Shown piece by piece: positions 43,203-51,383 of a stretch of 64,000 bases of DNA. The first letter of the stretch is position 1. Each line of letters starts with the position of its first letter. The DNA comes from Deltaproteobacteria bacterium (GTDB lineage: Bacteria; Myxococcota; Myxococcia; Myxococcales; 40CM-4-68-19): the NCBI GenBank assembly GCA_025358085.1, contig JANYKT010000063.1, positions 1 to 64,000 of the forward strand, read 5' to 3'. The notes under the pieces are model-generated. The model saw only the letters and a list, made by a program, of their open reading frames with translations, made no database searches and was not told the DNA's origin. The position numbers were made by a program, and so were the translations under genes.

Positions 43203-45173
43203 TCAGGTGCCCGAAGCGCGCCGCCAGACATCGAGGACTGCTTCTCGAGTCAACACGCCGAGCGGCGCGCCCTCCGGGGAGAGCACCACTGCCGCAGTCG
43301 AGCCAGCCTCGCTGAGCCTGCGCAGCGCCGACTCGAGATCATCGTCGACTGCAACGCGCACTGCATCGGTGCGGGAAAAATCGCCTGCGACCGCGAGTTC
43401 GCGCAGGGCCGGGTCGAGCAGCGCCGCGCGCACCTCTCGCACCAGGAGGATGCCAATCAGGCTGCCCGCGGCCGAGACCACCGGGAACGCCGGGTGCTTC
43501 GTGTCCGAGACCAGCCGGACCAGCGCGTCCCAGCGCATTGATTCAGCAACGGGGGGAACAGCTTCGAGCGCCTGCGCGACAGAGAGTGCCCGCAGCGCCC
43601 GGTCGCGCGTGGACGCGGTGATGCCCTTTGCCTGCAGTTGCAGCGAGTAGAGAGACCCGCCCAAGAGCGCGTGCACCTGCGCCGCCGCGACTCCGCAGGC
43701 GAGCAGCAGCGGCAAGACGATGAAGTGACTGCCGGTCAGCTCGAACATCATCAGCACGCCCGTCAGCGGAGCAGAGGTGGCGCCCGCGACCACCGCGCCC
43801 ATGCCGACGGCGGCATAGGCCTCGGGTGTGGCGGCGATCTGCGGCGCGATCAGGTGCGCGACATAACCGAAGGCGCCGCCCAGCATCGCGCCGAGAAAGA
43901 CCGCGGGAAAGAAGCTGCCGCCGGGCGCGCCCGAGCCGAGCGTGAGCGCGGTCGCCAGCAGCTTGACCACCAGTGCGAGCAAGAGCGCCCCGAGCGCGAG
44001 CTGTCCGGCGAGGGCGCCGTTCAGCGACTCGATGCCGGTGCCGAGGGCGCGCGGAGCCAGCAGCCCAAGCAGCCCCACCAGGAGGCCTCCGATGGCGGGC
44101 CGCACCGCGACCGGCACGCTTCGCAGGCGGTCGAACAAGTGGTGCACGGCATCGATCGCACGAATGTATGCAAGAGCGACGAAGCCGGCGCAGAGGCCGA
44201 GGAGCAGGTAGAGACCCATCTCCAGCGGGCTTCCCTGGACCCACTGCGCGGCGTGCAGCACGGTCGCGTCCTGCAGCAGCGAATGCGAGGTGACGGTGGC
44301 CATCACGCAGGCAAGGACGATGGCGGCAAAGCCTCGGACGGTGAAGTCGCCGCCGAGCACGATCTCGACCGCGAAGAGTGAGCCTGCGAGCGGCGCCTGG
44401 AAGGAGGCGGCAATGCCGGCGCCGGCGCCGCAGGCGAGCAGCAGCACCGCTCGTTCACGCGGCAGTGAAAGATAGCGCGCGAGCGCGGCGGCCACTGCGC
44501 CACCCAGATGCACCACCGGTCCCTCGCGGCCGGCGCTCCCTCCGGAGCCGATGGTCAAGCCAGCCGCGATGGATTTCCAGAACGCCACGCGGCCGCGCAA
44601 CTGCTTGCGGGTATGGACCGCCTCGATCACTTCAAGCACGCCGTGGCCGGCGCTCTCGGGGCTGACGTAACGGACGATGGCGCCTGCCGCGAGCGCGCCT
44701 GCCGCGGGTGCGAGCACGATGACCCAGGAAGGTGCGTTGAGCAGCAGCGCGAACAGGCCGCCAGCGGTGTTGGAGAAACTGCCGTTAAAAGTCTGAATGA
44801 CCAGCAGCGGATAATACAGCGCGAGCCCGAAGGCGCCGGCGCGTGCCACCGAACGCAGTCTCTCTCCCTCGAAGTGGGGGATCAGGCGCCGCGCCGCCAC
44901 CATCGGGAGCGGCAGCGAGATCGCGAGTGTAGCTCCGGCCAGGAGCGCGAACTCGAGGTGCCAGTGGGCATGTTTGAGGTTCGCAGCGAAGCTGCGCGCG
45001 AAGCCCGGGGCCACGACGGTGTGCACCAGCTCGCTTGAATGGAACAGCGCGATCTGCGCCAGCCGGATGCAGGCAGCGAAAAGTCCGGCGGCGATGCCGG
45101 CATAGACGCCGACCACCGCGGCCACGGCCATGGCGACTGCTTCCTCCCACGCCACGCCTCGGATCGTCCGCAC
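43203..45173 (-). CDS. ClC-type chloride channel/antiporter with C-terminal CBS domains
   Basis: About 656 residues with 14-18 hydrophobic segments. Ion-pathway motifs are present: GSGGSAGREGP, where the gating Glu is in REGP, and the later GSGAPGGSFFPA. Two CBS-like domains follow (AESMRWDALVRLVSDTKHPAFPVV and ESALRRLSEAGSTAAVVL) and should bind adenine nucleotides. The start is uncertain: GTG 45173 is used, but an ATG about 14 codons downstream, with GGAGG 11 bases ahead, is an alternative. It is divergent from the MaoC gene. Confidence 0.9.
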   Translation of the reverse strand: MRTIRGVAWEEAVAMAVAAVVGVYAGIAAGLFAACIRLAQIALFHSSELVHTVVAPGFARSFAANLKHAHWHLEFALLAGATLAISLPLPMVAARRLIPHFEGERLRSVARAGAFGLALYYPLLVIQTFNGSFSNTAGGLFALLLNAPSWVIVLAPAAGALAAGAIVRYVSPESAGHGVLEVIEAVHTRKQLRGRVAFWKSIAAGLTIGSGGSAGREGPVVHLGGAVAAALARYLSLPRERAVLLLACGAGAGIAASFQAPLAGSLFAVEIVLGGDFTVRGFAAIVLACVMATVTSHSLLQDATVLHAAQWVQGSPLEMGLYLLLGLCAGFVALAYIRAIDAVHHLFDRLRSVPVAVRPAIGGLLVGLLGLLAPRALGTGIESLNGALAGQLALGALLLALVVKLLATALTLGSGAPGGSFFPAVFLGAMLGGAFGYVAHLIAPQIAATPEAYAAVGMGAVVAGATSAPLTGVLMMFELTGSHFIVLPLLLACGVAAAQVHALLGGSLYSLQLQAKGITASTRDRALRALSVAQALEAVPPVAESMRWDALVRLVSDTKHPAFPVVSAAGSLIGILLVREVRAALLDPALRELAVAGDFSRTDAVRVAVDDDLESALRRLSEAGSTAAVVLSPEGAPLGVLTREAVLDVWRRASGT

Positions 45174-45251
45174 GCGACGTTTCGTATCCGGCCGGCGGTG
45201 GCGCTGCAAGCTTCCCCCGCGCTAGAAGAAGCTCTTTTTGAGGAGGCGGAC

Positions 45252-45716
45252 TTGAAGACGACGATCGACGGAGTTGCCGGGCTGAAGGCGCTGGTGGGCA
45301 GGGAGCTGGGGAAGAGCGAATGGCGGTCGATGACCTACGACGCCATCGTCAAATTCGCCGACGCGACCGGCGACCACCAGTGGATCCATGTGGACCGCGA
45401 GCGCATCCAGCGCGAGTCGCCCTTCGGCGCGCCGGTCGCGCACGGCTACTTCTCGCTGTCGCTGATCGCCGGCCTTTTCTTCGAGCTGGTCGAGGTGAAG
45501 AACTTCGCGATGGTCATCAACTACGGGCTCAATAAGGTGCGCTTTCCGGCGCCGCTGAAGGAGGGCCAGAAGTATCGGCTTTCGGTGAAGCTGCTCGAGG
45601 TCAAAGAGGCTGGCAGCGCGTTGGAAGGCATTCTGACGGCGAGCATCGAGATCGAGGGCGAGGCGAAGCCCGCGTGCGCCGCCGAGCTGGTGTTTCGCTT
45701 CCTTGGCGGCGCTTAG
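45252..45716 (+). CDS. MaoC-like enoyl hydratase
   Basis: A 154-residue single-hotdog hydratase of the R-specific type. The catalytic Asp/His segment is FADATGDHQWIHVD, followed by APVAHGYFSLSLIAG. It hydrates 2-enoyl-CoA in fatty-acid or polyhydroxyalkanoate metabolism. TTG 45252 is chosen because GAGGAGG lies 6-9 bases upstream. A GC-rich imperfect hairpin (CGCGCCC/GGGCGCG) follows about 35 bases after the stop but lacks a T-run. Confidence 0.9.
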   Translation: MKTTIDGVAGLKALVGRELGKSEWRSMTYDAIVKFADATGDHQWIHVDRERIQRESPFGAPVAHGYFSLSLIAGLFFELVEVKNFAMVINYGLNKVRFPAPLKEGQKYRLSVKLLEVKEAGSALEGILTASIEIEGEAKPACAAELVFRFLGGA

Positions 45717-45843
45717 GCTGTTCGCGAAGTTGAGCGCGCCCGGGCCTTCGTCCCTCGGGGCGCGGCGACCGCTTGTGGCATTCTGATCCTCAGGCGCAAC
45801 CCGATTCACAGAGCCACGCCATCGGTGCGGAGCGACCCACCGC

Positions 45844-45873
45844 TTGCCAGCCTGCCTCGAAATAGAGTAAAAT
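45844..45873 (+). promoter_or_regulatory. Strong sigma70-type promoter of the beta-module/repeat-protein pair
   Basis: TTGCCA at 45844-45849 and TAAAAT at 45868-45873 are each one base from consensus, with an 18-base spacer. This is unusually good and AT-rich for this genome. Transcription would start near 45880, leaving about a 100-base leader before GTG 45982. Confidence 0.65.
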
Positions 45874-45981
45874 TTGTCTCAAGGCGGGTTCTGCTCCGGG
45901 ACCAGTCGCATTCCGCGGTCCGGCTTTCCTCGAAGTTGCGCGGCTCCTCCGCCGGGAGCAGCGCGAGACAAGGTGATCTCG

Positions 45982-47811
45982 GTGCCTGGGCAGAAGGTCG
46001 AGCTCGACCCACAAGCGTTCGAGTCAGGGACCTCGAGGCCGCTCAAGACGGGCGCCGAGTTCATCCTCGTGCTGCCGAAACACCGCTTCGTCTATCGCCA
46101 CTGGGACAAGGAAAACTATCTTCCGGGCGAAGAGGGAGAGCTGATCCTCGAGGGCAAGGGCCTCGGGAAGAAGCCCTACGACTTCATCATCGAGACGTCC
46201 GAAAACGAGGACGGCCCCTGGCTGCCGGTCAAGACGGTCAAGGCCAACGTCGATGGTGACAAGGCAACCGCGAAGTTCATTTTTCCCAAGCTTGAGCCCA
46301 AGGGCCACCTCACCAAAGCCGAGTGGAAGAGGCTCAAGGCAAAGCCCGAGGAACGTCTCGGCATGCACGTCGAGGCCAGTGGCTACGAAGGCGGCGGTCT
46401 CGACTTCGTGGTCGAAAAACAGGGCGCGGATGGCGAGTGGCATCCGTACTCGCGCTGGCAAGGAAACATCGACGCAGGCAAGGCCGATACGGTTTTCGCC
46501 ATCCCGGCAGGCAAGGCGAAGCCGGCGAAAAATCCGGACGCCAGGGTTGTCGAGCTGGCGTTCGATGGCGACCCGGAGGCGGGCGGCGTCGCCTGGCTTC
46601 TCGCGGAGACGAGCCATCTCGATTCAGAACAGATGAAGTTCGTCCTTGAGCGTGCCGACGAAAACGGCGACTGGCGCGAGCTCGGCGAGGGGGTCTCTAC
46701 CGTCAAGGATGGCGAGGCGCGCAACGGCATCAATGTTCCTGTGATCGTGTGCCAGGCCGGCAATCCCGATCCCGGCGGTATGGTGCCCATCGGGTTCAGC
46801 CACCCCCTCTACCGCAGGGGAGAGGAGCTGGTGGTTTACGTGGACCCAGGCTGGCTCAAGGGCGAGCAGTTCGAGGTTACGCTCGAGCGGCGAGTGATGA
46901 AGGGCAGCGAGCCTTGGAAGGAAGTCGCGGTCGTCGACGCGGAGCCGGTGAGTCCCACGGGCGCGGGCGGGGCGGGCGGCGGCGAGTCTGGCAGCGGCGG
47001 AACGGGCAGCGGCGAGTCTGGCAGCGGCGGAACGGGCAGCGGCGGAACGGGCAGCGGCGGAACTGGCAGCGGCGGGTCTGGCAGCGGCGGAACAGGCAGC
47101 GGCGGAACCGGTAGCGGCGGCTCTGGCAGCGGCGGAACCGGCAGCGGCGGAACTGGCAGCGGCGGAACTGGCAGCGGCGGAACTGGCAGCGGCGGAACCG
47201 GCAGCGGTGGAACTGGCAGCGGCGGAACCGGCAGCGGTGGAACCGGCAGCGGCGGAACCGGCAGCGGTGGAACCGGCAGCGGCGGCTCTGGCAGCGGCGG
47301 GACTGGCAGCGGCGGGACTGGCAGCGGCGGCGGTCCCGGCGGCGCAAGCAGCGGCGGCGGAACTGGCAGCGGCGGCGGTCCGGGCGGCGCAAGCAGTGGC
47401 GGCGGCGCGGGCGGAAGCGGCTCGGACGGATCCGGTGGCGGAACTGGCGGAAGCACGGGCTCCGGCGGAACAGGCGGACCCGGTGGCGGCAGCGCGGGGG
47501 CTACTGGCAGCGGAGCCGGCGGCGGCAGCGCGGGGGCTACTGGCAGCGGAGCCGGTGGCGGCAGCGCGGGGGCTACTGGCAGCGGAACCGGCGGCGCGGC
47601 GGGCGGCGCTGGCGCGGCGGCCTCGTCGGGCGCCGGCGGAACAGGTGCCAAAGGCGGCGGCCTTTCGGGGCTGGAGATCGGCGGTATCGTCGCAGGCGCA
47701 GGCGCGCTGGGCGCGGTCACCGCGGCGAGCGTGTCGGCTGCGGGGGATGCCAAGAAGACGGCCGACGACGCCGAAAAGAACGGCGACGACAGTGCCAAGG
47801 TCGAGGAATAG
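45982..47811 (+). CDS. Multimodular beta-sandwich protein with GSGGT-repeat linker and hydrophobic C-terminal segment
   Basis: 609 residues from GTG 45982, with AAGG 8 bases upstream (GTG 45973 is also possible). Residues 1-325 hold about four modules of 70-85 residues with a shared pattern: GEEGELILEGKG..., RLGMHVEASGYEGGGL..., VVELAFDGDPEAGG... and GEELVVYVDPGWLKGE.... Each is followed by a W or charged strand, as in Ig-like sandwiches. Then come about 23 GSGGT-type 5-residue repeats, two 15-residue Gly-rich repeats and three GGGSAGATGSG units. A hydrophobic segment (IGGIVAGAGALGAVTA) and an acidic tail end the chain. There is no signal peptide. The layout suggests a reader or binding head on a flexible tether. 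The family is unknown; linkage to the repeat protein 67 bases downstream is the best clue. Confidence 0.75.
   Translation: MPGQKVELDPQAFESGTSRPLKTGAEFILVLPKHRFVYRHWDKENYLPGEEGELILEGKGLGKKPYDFIIETSENEDGPWLPVKTVKANVDGDKATAKFIFPKLEPKGHLTKAEWKRLKAKPEERLGMHVEASGYEGGGLDFVVEKQGADGEWHPYSRWQGNIDAGKADTVFAIPAGKAKPAKNPDARVVELAFDGDPEAGGVAWLLAETSHLDSEQMKFVLERADENGDWRELGEGVSTVKDGEARNGINVPVIVCQAGNPDPGGMVPIGFSHPLYRRGEELVVYVDPGWLKGEQFEVTLERRVMKGSEPWKEVAVVDAEPVSPTGAGGAGGGESGSGGTGSGESGSGGTGSGGTGSGGTGSGGSGSGGTGSGGTGSGGSGSGGTGSGGTGSGGTGSGGTGSGGTGSGGTGSGGTGSGGTGSGGTGSGGTGSGGSGSGGTGSGGTGSGGGPGGASSGGGTGSGGGPGGASSGGGAGGSGSDGSGGGTGGSTGSGGTGGPGGGSAGATGSGAGGGSAGATGSGAGGGSAGATGSGTGGAAGGAGAAASSGAGGTGAKGGGLSGLEIGGIVAGAGALGAVTAASVSAAGDAKKTADDAEKNGDDSAKVEE
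46981..47335 (+). repeat. 15-bp tandem repeat encoding GSGGT, about 23 copies
   Basis: The unit is GGCAGCGGCGGAACC with third-base variants (aact, aacg) and occasional GSGGS or GSGES. The repeats keep the reading frame. Further downstream, 36-bp units encoding GGGSAGATGSGA occur three times (about 47482-47590). Such tracts are prone to slippage and should vary in copy number between strains. Confidence 0.9.
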
Positions 47812-47878
47812 CAGCACCCGATTTGACACCCGGTGCGCCGATGACGCGCACTCAAACCGGTACCGAAGGAGCCTTCCG

Positions 47879-50800
47879 ATGGCTGACGAAAAAGAACCGA
47901 AGAGCGACGATTCCGAGCCCGTGCAGCTCTACCGTTTCAAGGTCCGCACGGCCGATGGCCGCGAAATGACCAGCGCAGTCGCGGTGGTGGACCCGAACGC
48001 TGACGGGGACCTGGAGAACGACGCCGGCAATTCCCTCGAAGAACTCGAGGAGAAGCATAAGGCGGAAGGGAAGGAGCATGACTCCGATATCGCCAGTTGG
48101 CACAAGGACGAGCGGGAGGTCCACATGGACGACCTCGACGCGCACCATGGCGTCGAGACGGAGCGGCACGACGCTCATCTGGATAGCCAACACGAGACCG
48201 AAATCAAAAGTGACGAGCAGCAGCTCGACGGGAGCCATGCCGAGGAACTCGATCAGCACGAAACCCAGCTCGATGACGCGCACGAGAAGGAGCGCGAGCG
48301 CCTCGAGGTCGACCTTGACGACAAGCATCGCGACGAGCACGTGGCGGCTCACACGGAGCTGGACAAGAAGCACAACGGTGAGTTGGACCAGCACTCGAAT
48401 GAATCACTGAAGGCGCTGGAGGAGGAGCTGAAGAAGCAGGCGAGTCAGCTTGACGGCAAGCATCTGGAGGAACTCGCCAAGGCGGACAACGAGCTCATCG
48501 CGAAGCACCACGAGGAGCTGAAGAAGACCGAGGCCGAACTCGATCAGGCTTTTGACAAGTCCCACCACGAGGCCTTGACCGAGCTGGAGAAGAAGCACGT
48601 CGAGGAGCTGTCGAAGCAGGAAGAGGAGCTCGAGAAGCACCTCCACGAAGAGGTGCAACGGGCCCACGAGGAGCTGTCGCTCAAGCACAAGGAAGAAGAA
48701 GTCGAGCTCGAGAAGCAGCACGACGCCTCGCTTCTCGAAGCCCTCAAGAAGCATGACGAAGAAGGCGAGAAGGCCCTGACGGGGCGCCTCCACGAATTGG
48801 CTACGGGAATGGAGAAAAGGCTTGCGGAGGAACTCGCGAAGCTGAACCTGGATCACGACGGCAAGCTCGCCGGCGAGCTGAAGAAGCTCGAAGAAGAGGC
48901 AGAGAAGAAGCTTGAGGAGGCTCTCAAGAAGCACGACGAGGAGGGCGAGAAACTCCTGGCCGAGGAACTGAAGAAGCACGAGGAGGAGGGGGAGAAAGTA
49001 CTGGGCGATGAGCTGAAGAAGCTCGAAGACGAGACTGAGAAGGATCTCCAGGAGGAGTTGAAGAGCGCGACGGAGGAGCACGACAAGGAAGCCGAAGAGG
49101 AAGTGAACAAGAGCGACGAAGAGCTCGAAAAGGAGGAGCAGGAAGAGGCGGACAAGGACGACAGCGAGGCCCAGAAACAGGAGGACGAAGAGGCCGCCAA
49201 GGACGACGCCGAAGACGACAAGGCGCAGCAGGACGAAGAGCAGAAGGCCGAAGCCGAGGAAGAGAAGACCGCTGCTGATGAAGCCGCCAAAGCTGGCGCC
49301 GAGGCCGACCGGAAGGCCGACGAAGAGGCGAAGAAGGCCGAGGACGAGGCTGACAAAATCGCGGAGGACGAGGCAAAGAAGGCCGAGGACGACGCGCAGA
49401 AGGCCGCCGACGACGAGGCGGCCAAGCAGGAGCAGGACGCCGAAAAACAGTCGCAGGACGAGGTCAGCAAGCAGGAAAGCGACATCGACCAGCAGCACGC
49501 CGACGACGAGAACAAGCAGACCACCGACGCCGACGGCACGCACACCGACGACGAGCACAATCAGCTGAACGACATCTCCGGCCAGGAAGCGGGCGAGCTG
49601 CAGAAAGCCGATGCGGACAACGCGGACAAGCCGCAGGACGTGCGGACCCAGGCGTTCGACGCCATTCGCAAGAAGTTCAACGAACTGCGAATCAAGGTTC
49701 GCGACGAGATCAAGAAAAAGCTTGCGGAGGCGAAGACGAAGGTCCGCGAAGAGATCCGCAAGAAGATCGCCGAGGCCAAGAAGAAGGCCCGCGAGGAGGC
49801 GCTGAAGAAGTTGCTTGAGCTGAAGCAGAAGATTCGTGACGTGGCCAAGAAGAAGGCTGCCGAGGCTCGCAAGAAGGCGCGCGAGGAGGCGCGGAAGAAG
49901 GCCGCGGAAAAGAAGAAGCAGCTACGCGAGGAGCAGCAGAAGAAGTGCGCTGAAGCGAAAAAGAAGCGCGCGGAGGAGCAGCAGAAGAAGCGCGCCGAGC
50001 AAAAGGCGAAGCGGAAGGAGGAGGTGCGCAAGAAGAACGTTGAAGCGCGGAAGAAGAAGGCCGACGCGCGCAAGAAGAAGCACGCTGACGCGCGGAAGAA
50101 GAAGGCCGACGAGCGGAAGAAGAAGGCCGCCGACAAGAAGAAAGCGAAGGCGGAGGAGATTCGCAAGAAGCATCACGAGAAGCACGCCAAAAAGAAGGCG
50201 GAGATCCACCAGAAGCACCACGAAAAGCATCACGGCAAGAAGAAGGACATTCACCAGAAGCACCACGACGCGCACCAGCAGAAGACGCACGAGATGCGCG
50301 AGAAGCATCACCAGGCGCACAAGCAGAAGCGCGACGAGCACCACAAGAAGCACCAGGAAGAGCACCACAAGAAGAAGACGGAACTTCACGAGAAGCACCA
50401 CAAGGAGCACCAACAGAAGCGCGGCGAGCTTCACCAGAAGCACCGCGACGAGCACAGCCAGAAGCGCGGCGAGCTTCACCAGAAGCACCGCGACGAGCAC
50501 CACCAGAAGAAGCAGGAGGTGGACGGGAAACACCGCGAAGAGCACCACCAGAAGAAGCACGAGCTCCAGCAGAAGCATCACGAGCAGAAGCAGAAGAAGT
50601 CACACGAGCTCCACCAGAAGCACGACGAGCACACGCAGAAGAAGATCGCGGAGCACAAGCAGCGGCATCACGAGGAACGGCAGAAGAAGCAACACGAGGT
50701 CCGTCAGAAGCAACACGAGCAGAGGCAGAAGAAGCACGCCGATCTGCACAAGACGCACCACGAAGAGAAGCAGAAGCACCAGGGGAAGCTGCGCAAGGAG

Positions 50801-51301
50801 CATCACGAGGAGCACCAGAAGAAGCGCGTCGACGTGCACCAGAAGCACTTTGAACAGCGCAAGACGAAGGAGACCGACCTCCGCAAAAAGCACCAGAAAG
50901 AGAAGCACGAGAAGGTGACGCAATTGCACGGAGAGCACCACGAGAAGAAGCAAAAGCACCTCGCGGAGCACAGGCAGAAGCACGTTGAGAACAAGAAGAC
51001 CCATCTGGACGGCGTGAAGCAGAAGCAGGGCGACCAGAAGCAGAAGCACCTCGATGAGGTGAGGAAGAAGCAGGGCGAATCGAAGCAGAGGCAGCAGGAT
51101 GAGCTGCAGAAGCGCCAGGCGCAGGACAAGAAGGGCAAGGGCGACGCGCTCAAGAAGAGCCAGGGTGCTGAGGCGAAGCGACGCCAGGACACCCTCGGGC
51201 GCCAGCAGAAAGCGGAGCACGCGCGGCACAAGGAAGTGCTGCAGAAAAAGCAGACCCGGCAGTCCGCGCCGCGTCGCGCAACTGGCGGCCGGCACAAATA
51301 G
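47879..51301 (+). CDS. Giant 15-residue (pentadecad) repeat coiled-coil protein with opposite-charge halves
   Basis: 1140 residues from ATG 47879, with GAAGGAG 8 bases upstream. Residues 1-55 form a small beta domain (VQLYRFKVRTADGREMTSAV). Residues 56-1120 are 71 consecutive units of exactly 15 residues with no insertion or deletion, for example LEKKHVEELSKQEEE and LHQKHRDEHHQKKQE. The arithmetic closes: 55 + 71x15 + 20 = 1140. Units 1-35 are mostly acidic, unit 36 (NADKPQDVRTQAFDA) holds the only Pro of the array, and units 37-71 are basic. Core positions 1, 5, 8/9 and 12 carry Leu/Ile/Ala, replaced by His from about unit 48. One Cys (unit 43) and one Trp (unit 2) are seen. No signal peptide. 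The function is unknown; a filament, tether or long antiparallel hairpin is inferred. Confidence 0.85.
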   Translation: MADEKEPKSDDSEPVQLYRFKVRTADGREMTSAVAVVDPNADGDLENDAGNSLEELEEKHKAEGKEHDSDIASWHKDEREVHMDDLDAHHGVETERHDAHLDSQHETEIKSDEQQLDGSHAEELDQHETQLDDAHEKERERLEVDLDDKHRDEHVAAHTELDKKHNGELDQHSNESLKALEEELKKQASQLDGKHLEELAKADNELIAKHHEELKKTEAELDQAFDKSHHEALTELEKKHVEELSKQEEELEKHLHEEVQRAHEELSLKHKEEEVELEKQHDASLLEALKKHDEEGEKALTGRLHELATGMEKRLAEELAKLNLDHDGKLAGELKKLEEEAEKKLEEALKKHDEEGEKLLAEELKKHEEEGEKVLGDELKKLEDETEKDLQEELKSATEEHDKEAEEEVNKSDEELEKEEQEEADKDDSEAQKQEDEEAAKDDAEDDKAQQDEEQKAEAEEEKTAADEAAKAGAEADRKADEEAKKAEDEADKIAEDEAKKAEDDAQKAADDEAAKQEQDAEKQSQDEVSKQESDIDQQHADDENKQTTDADGTHTDDEHNQLNDISGQEAGELQKADADNADKPQDVRTQAFDAIRKKFNELRIKVRDEIKKKLAEAKTKVREEIRKKIAEAKKKAREEALKKLLELKQKIRDVAKKKAAEARKKAREEARKKAAEKKKQLREEQQKKCAEAKKKRAEEQQKKRAEQKAKRKEEVRKKNVEARKKKADARKKKHADARKKKADERKKKAADKKKAKAEEIRKKHHEKHAKKKAEIHQKHHEKHHGKKKDIHQKHHDAHQQKTHEMREKHHQAHKQKRDEHHKKHQEEHHKKKTELHEKHHKEHQQKRGELHQKHRDEHSQKRGELHQKHRDEHHQKKQEVDGKHREEHHQKKHELQQKHHEQKQKKSHELHQKHDEHTQKKIAEHKQRHHEERQKKQHEVRQKQHEQRQKKHADLHKTHHEEKQKHQGKLRKEHHEEHQKKRVDVHQKHFEQRKTKETDLRKKHQKEKHEKVTQLHGEHHEKKQKHLAEHRQKHVENKKTHLDGVKQKQGDQKQKHLDEVRKKQGESKQRQQDELQKRQAQDKKGKGDALKKSQGAEAKRRQDTLGRQQKAEHARHKEVLQKKQTRQSAPRRATGGRHK
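48044..51238 (+). repeat. 71-copy 45-bp coding repeat array (15 residues per unit)
   Basis: The reading-frame period of 45 bp holds from 48044 to 51238 without a single indel. Most units have diverged at the DNA level. Copies at 50417-50461 and 50462-50506 differ at only 2 of 45 bases, showing growth by unit duplication. The consensus in the basic half is close to L-H-Q-K-H-H-E-E-H-Q-K-K-x-x-E. Confidence 0.88.
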
Positions 51302-51325
51302 GCGGGCTTTCAAGCTCTGGTCGAT

Positions 51326-51367
51326 CGAGGCCTCGTTCTCTCCGGAGAGCGGGGCCTCGCGCTTTTT
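51326..51367 (+). terminator. Rho-independent terminator after the repeat-protein gene
   Basis: CGAGGCC (51326-51332) pairs with GGCCTCG (51353-51359), with an inner CTCTCCGGAGAG palindrome, and TTTTT follows at 51363-51367. It lies 25 bases after the repeat-protein stop and just before the astB start, so it insulates the two. Confidence 0.7.
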
Positions 51368-51383
51368 GGTAGAGACCAGACCC

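Noticed and set aside
41412-43541. 709-residue plus-strand open frame
   Set aside because: Antisense shadow of the DUF885 and ClC genes, rich in Arg/Gly with no domain.
47823-47851. TTGACA upstream of the pentadecad gene as a separate promoter
   Set aside because: No acceptable -10 element 16-19 bases downstream.
46836-47855. Long minus-strand frames over the GSGGT repeat
   Set aside because: Produced by the simple repeat on the opposite strand; encode Pro/Leu or Arg/Cys repeats only.
48404-51313. Long Leu/Val/Ser-rich minus-strand frames under the pentadecad gene
   Set aside because: Antisense of Lys/Glu/His codons; hydrophobic only because CTT/CTC are antisense of GAG/AAG.
51366-51383. 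TTG start for astB six codons earlier
   Set aside because: It overlaps the T-run of the terminator and lacks a ribosome site.
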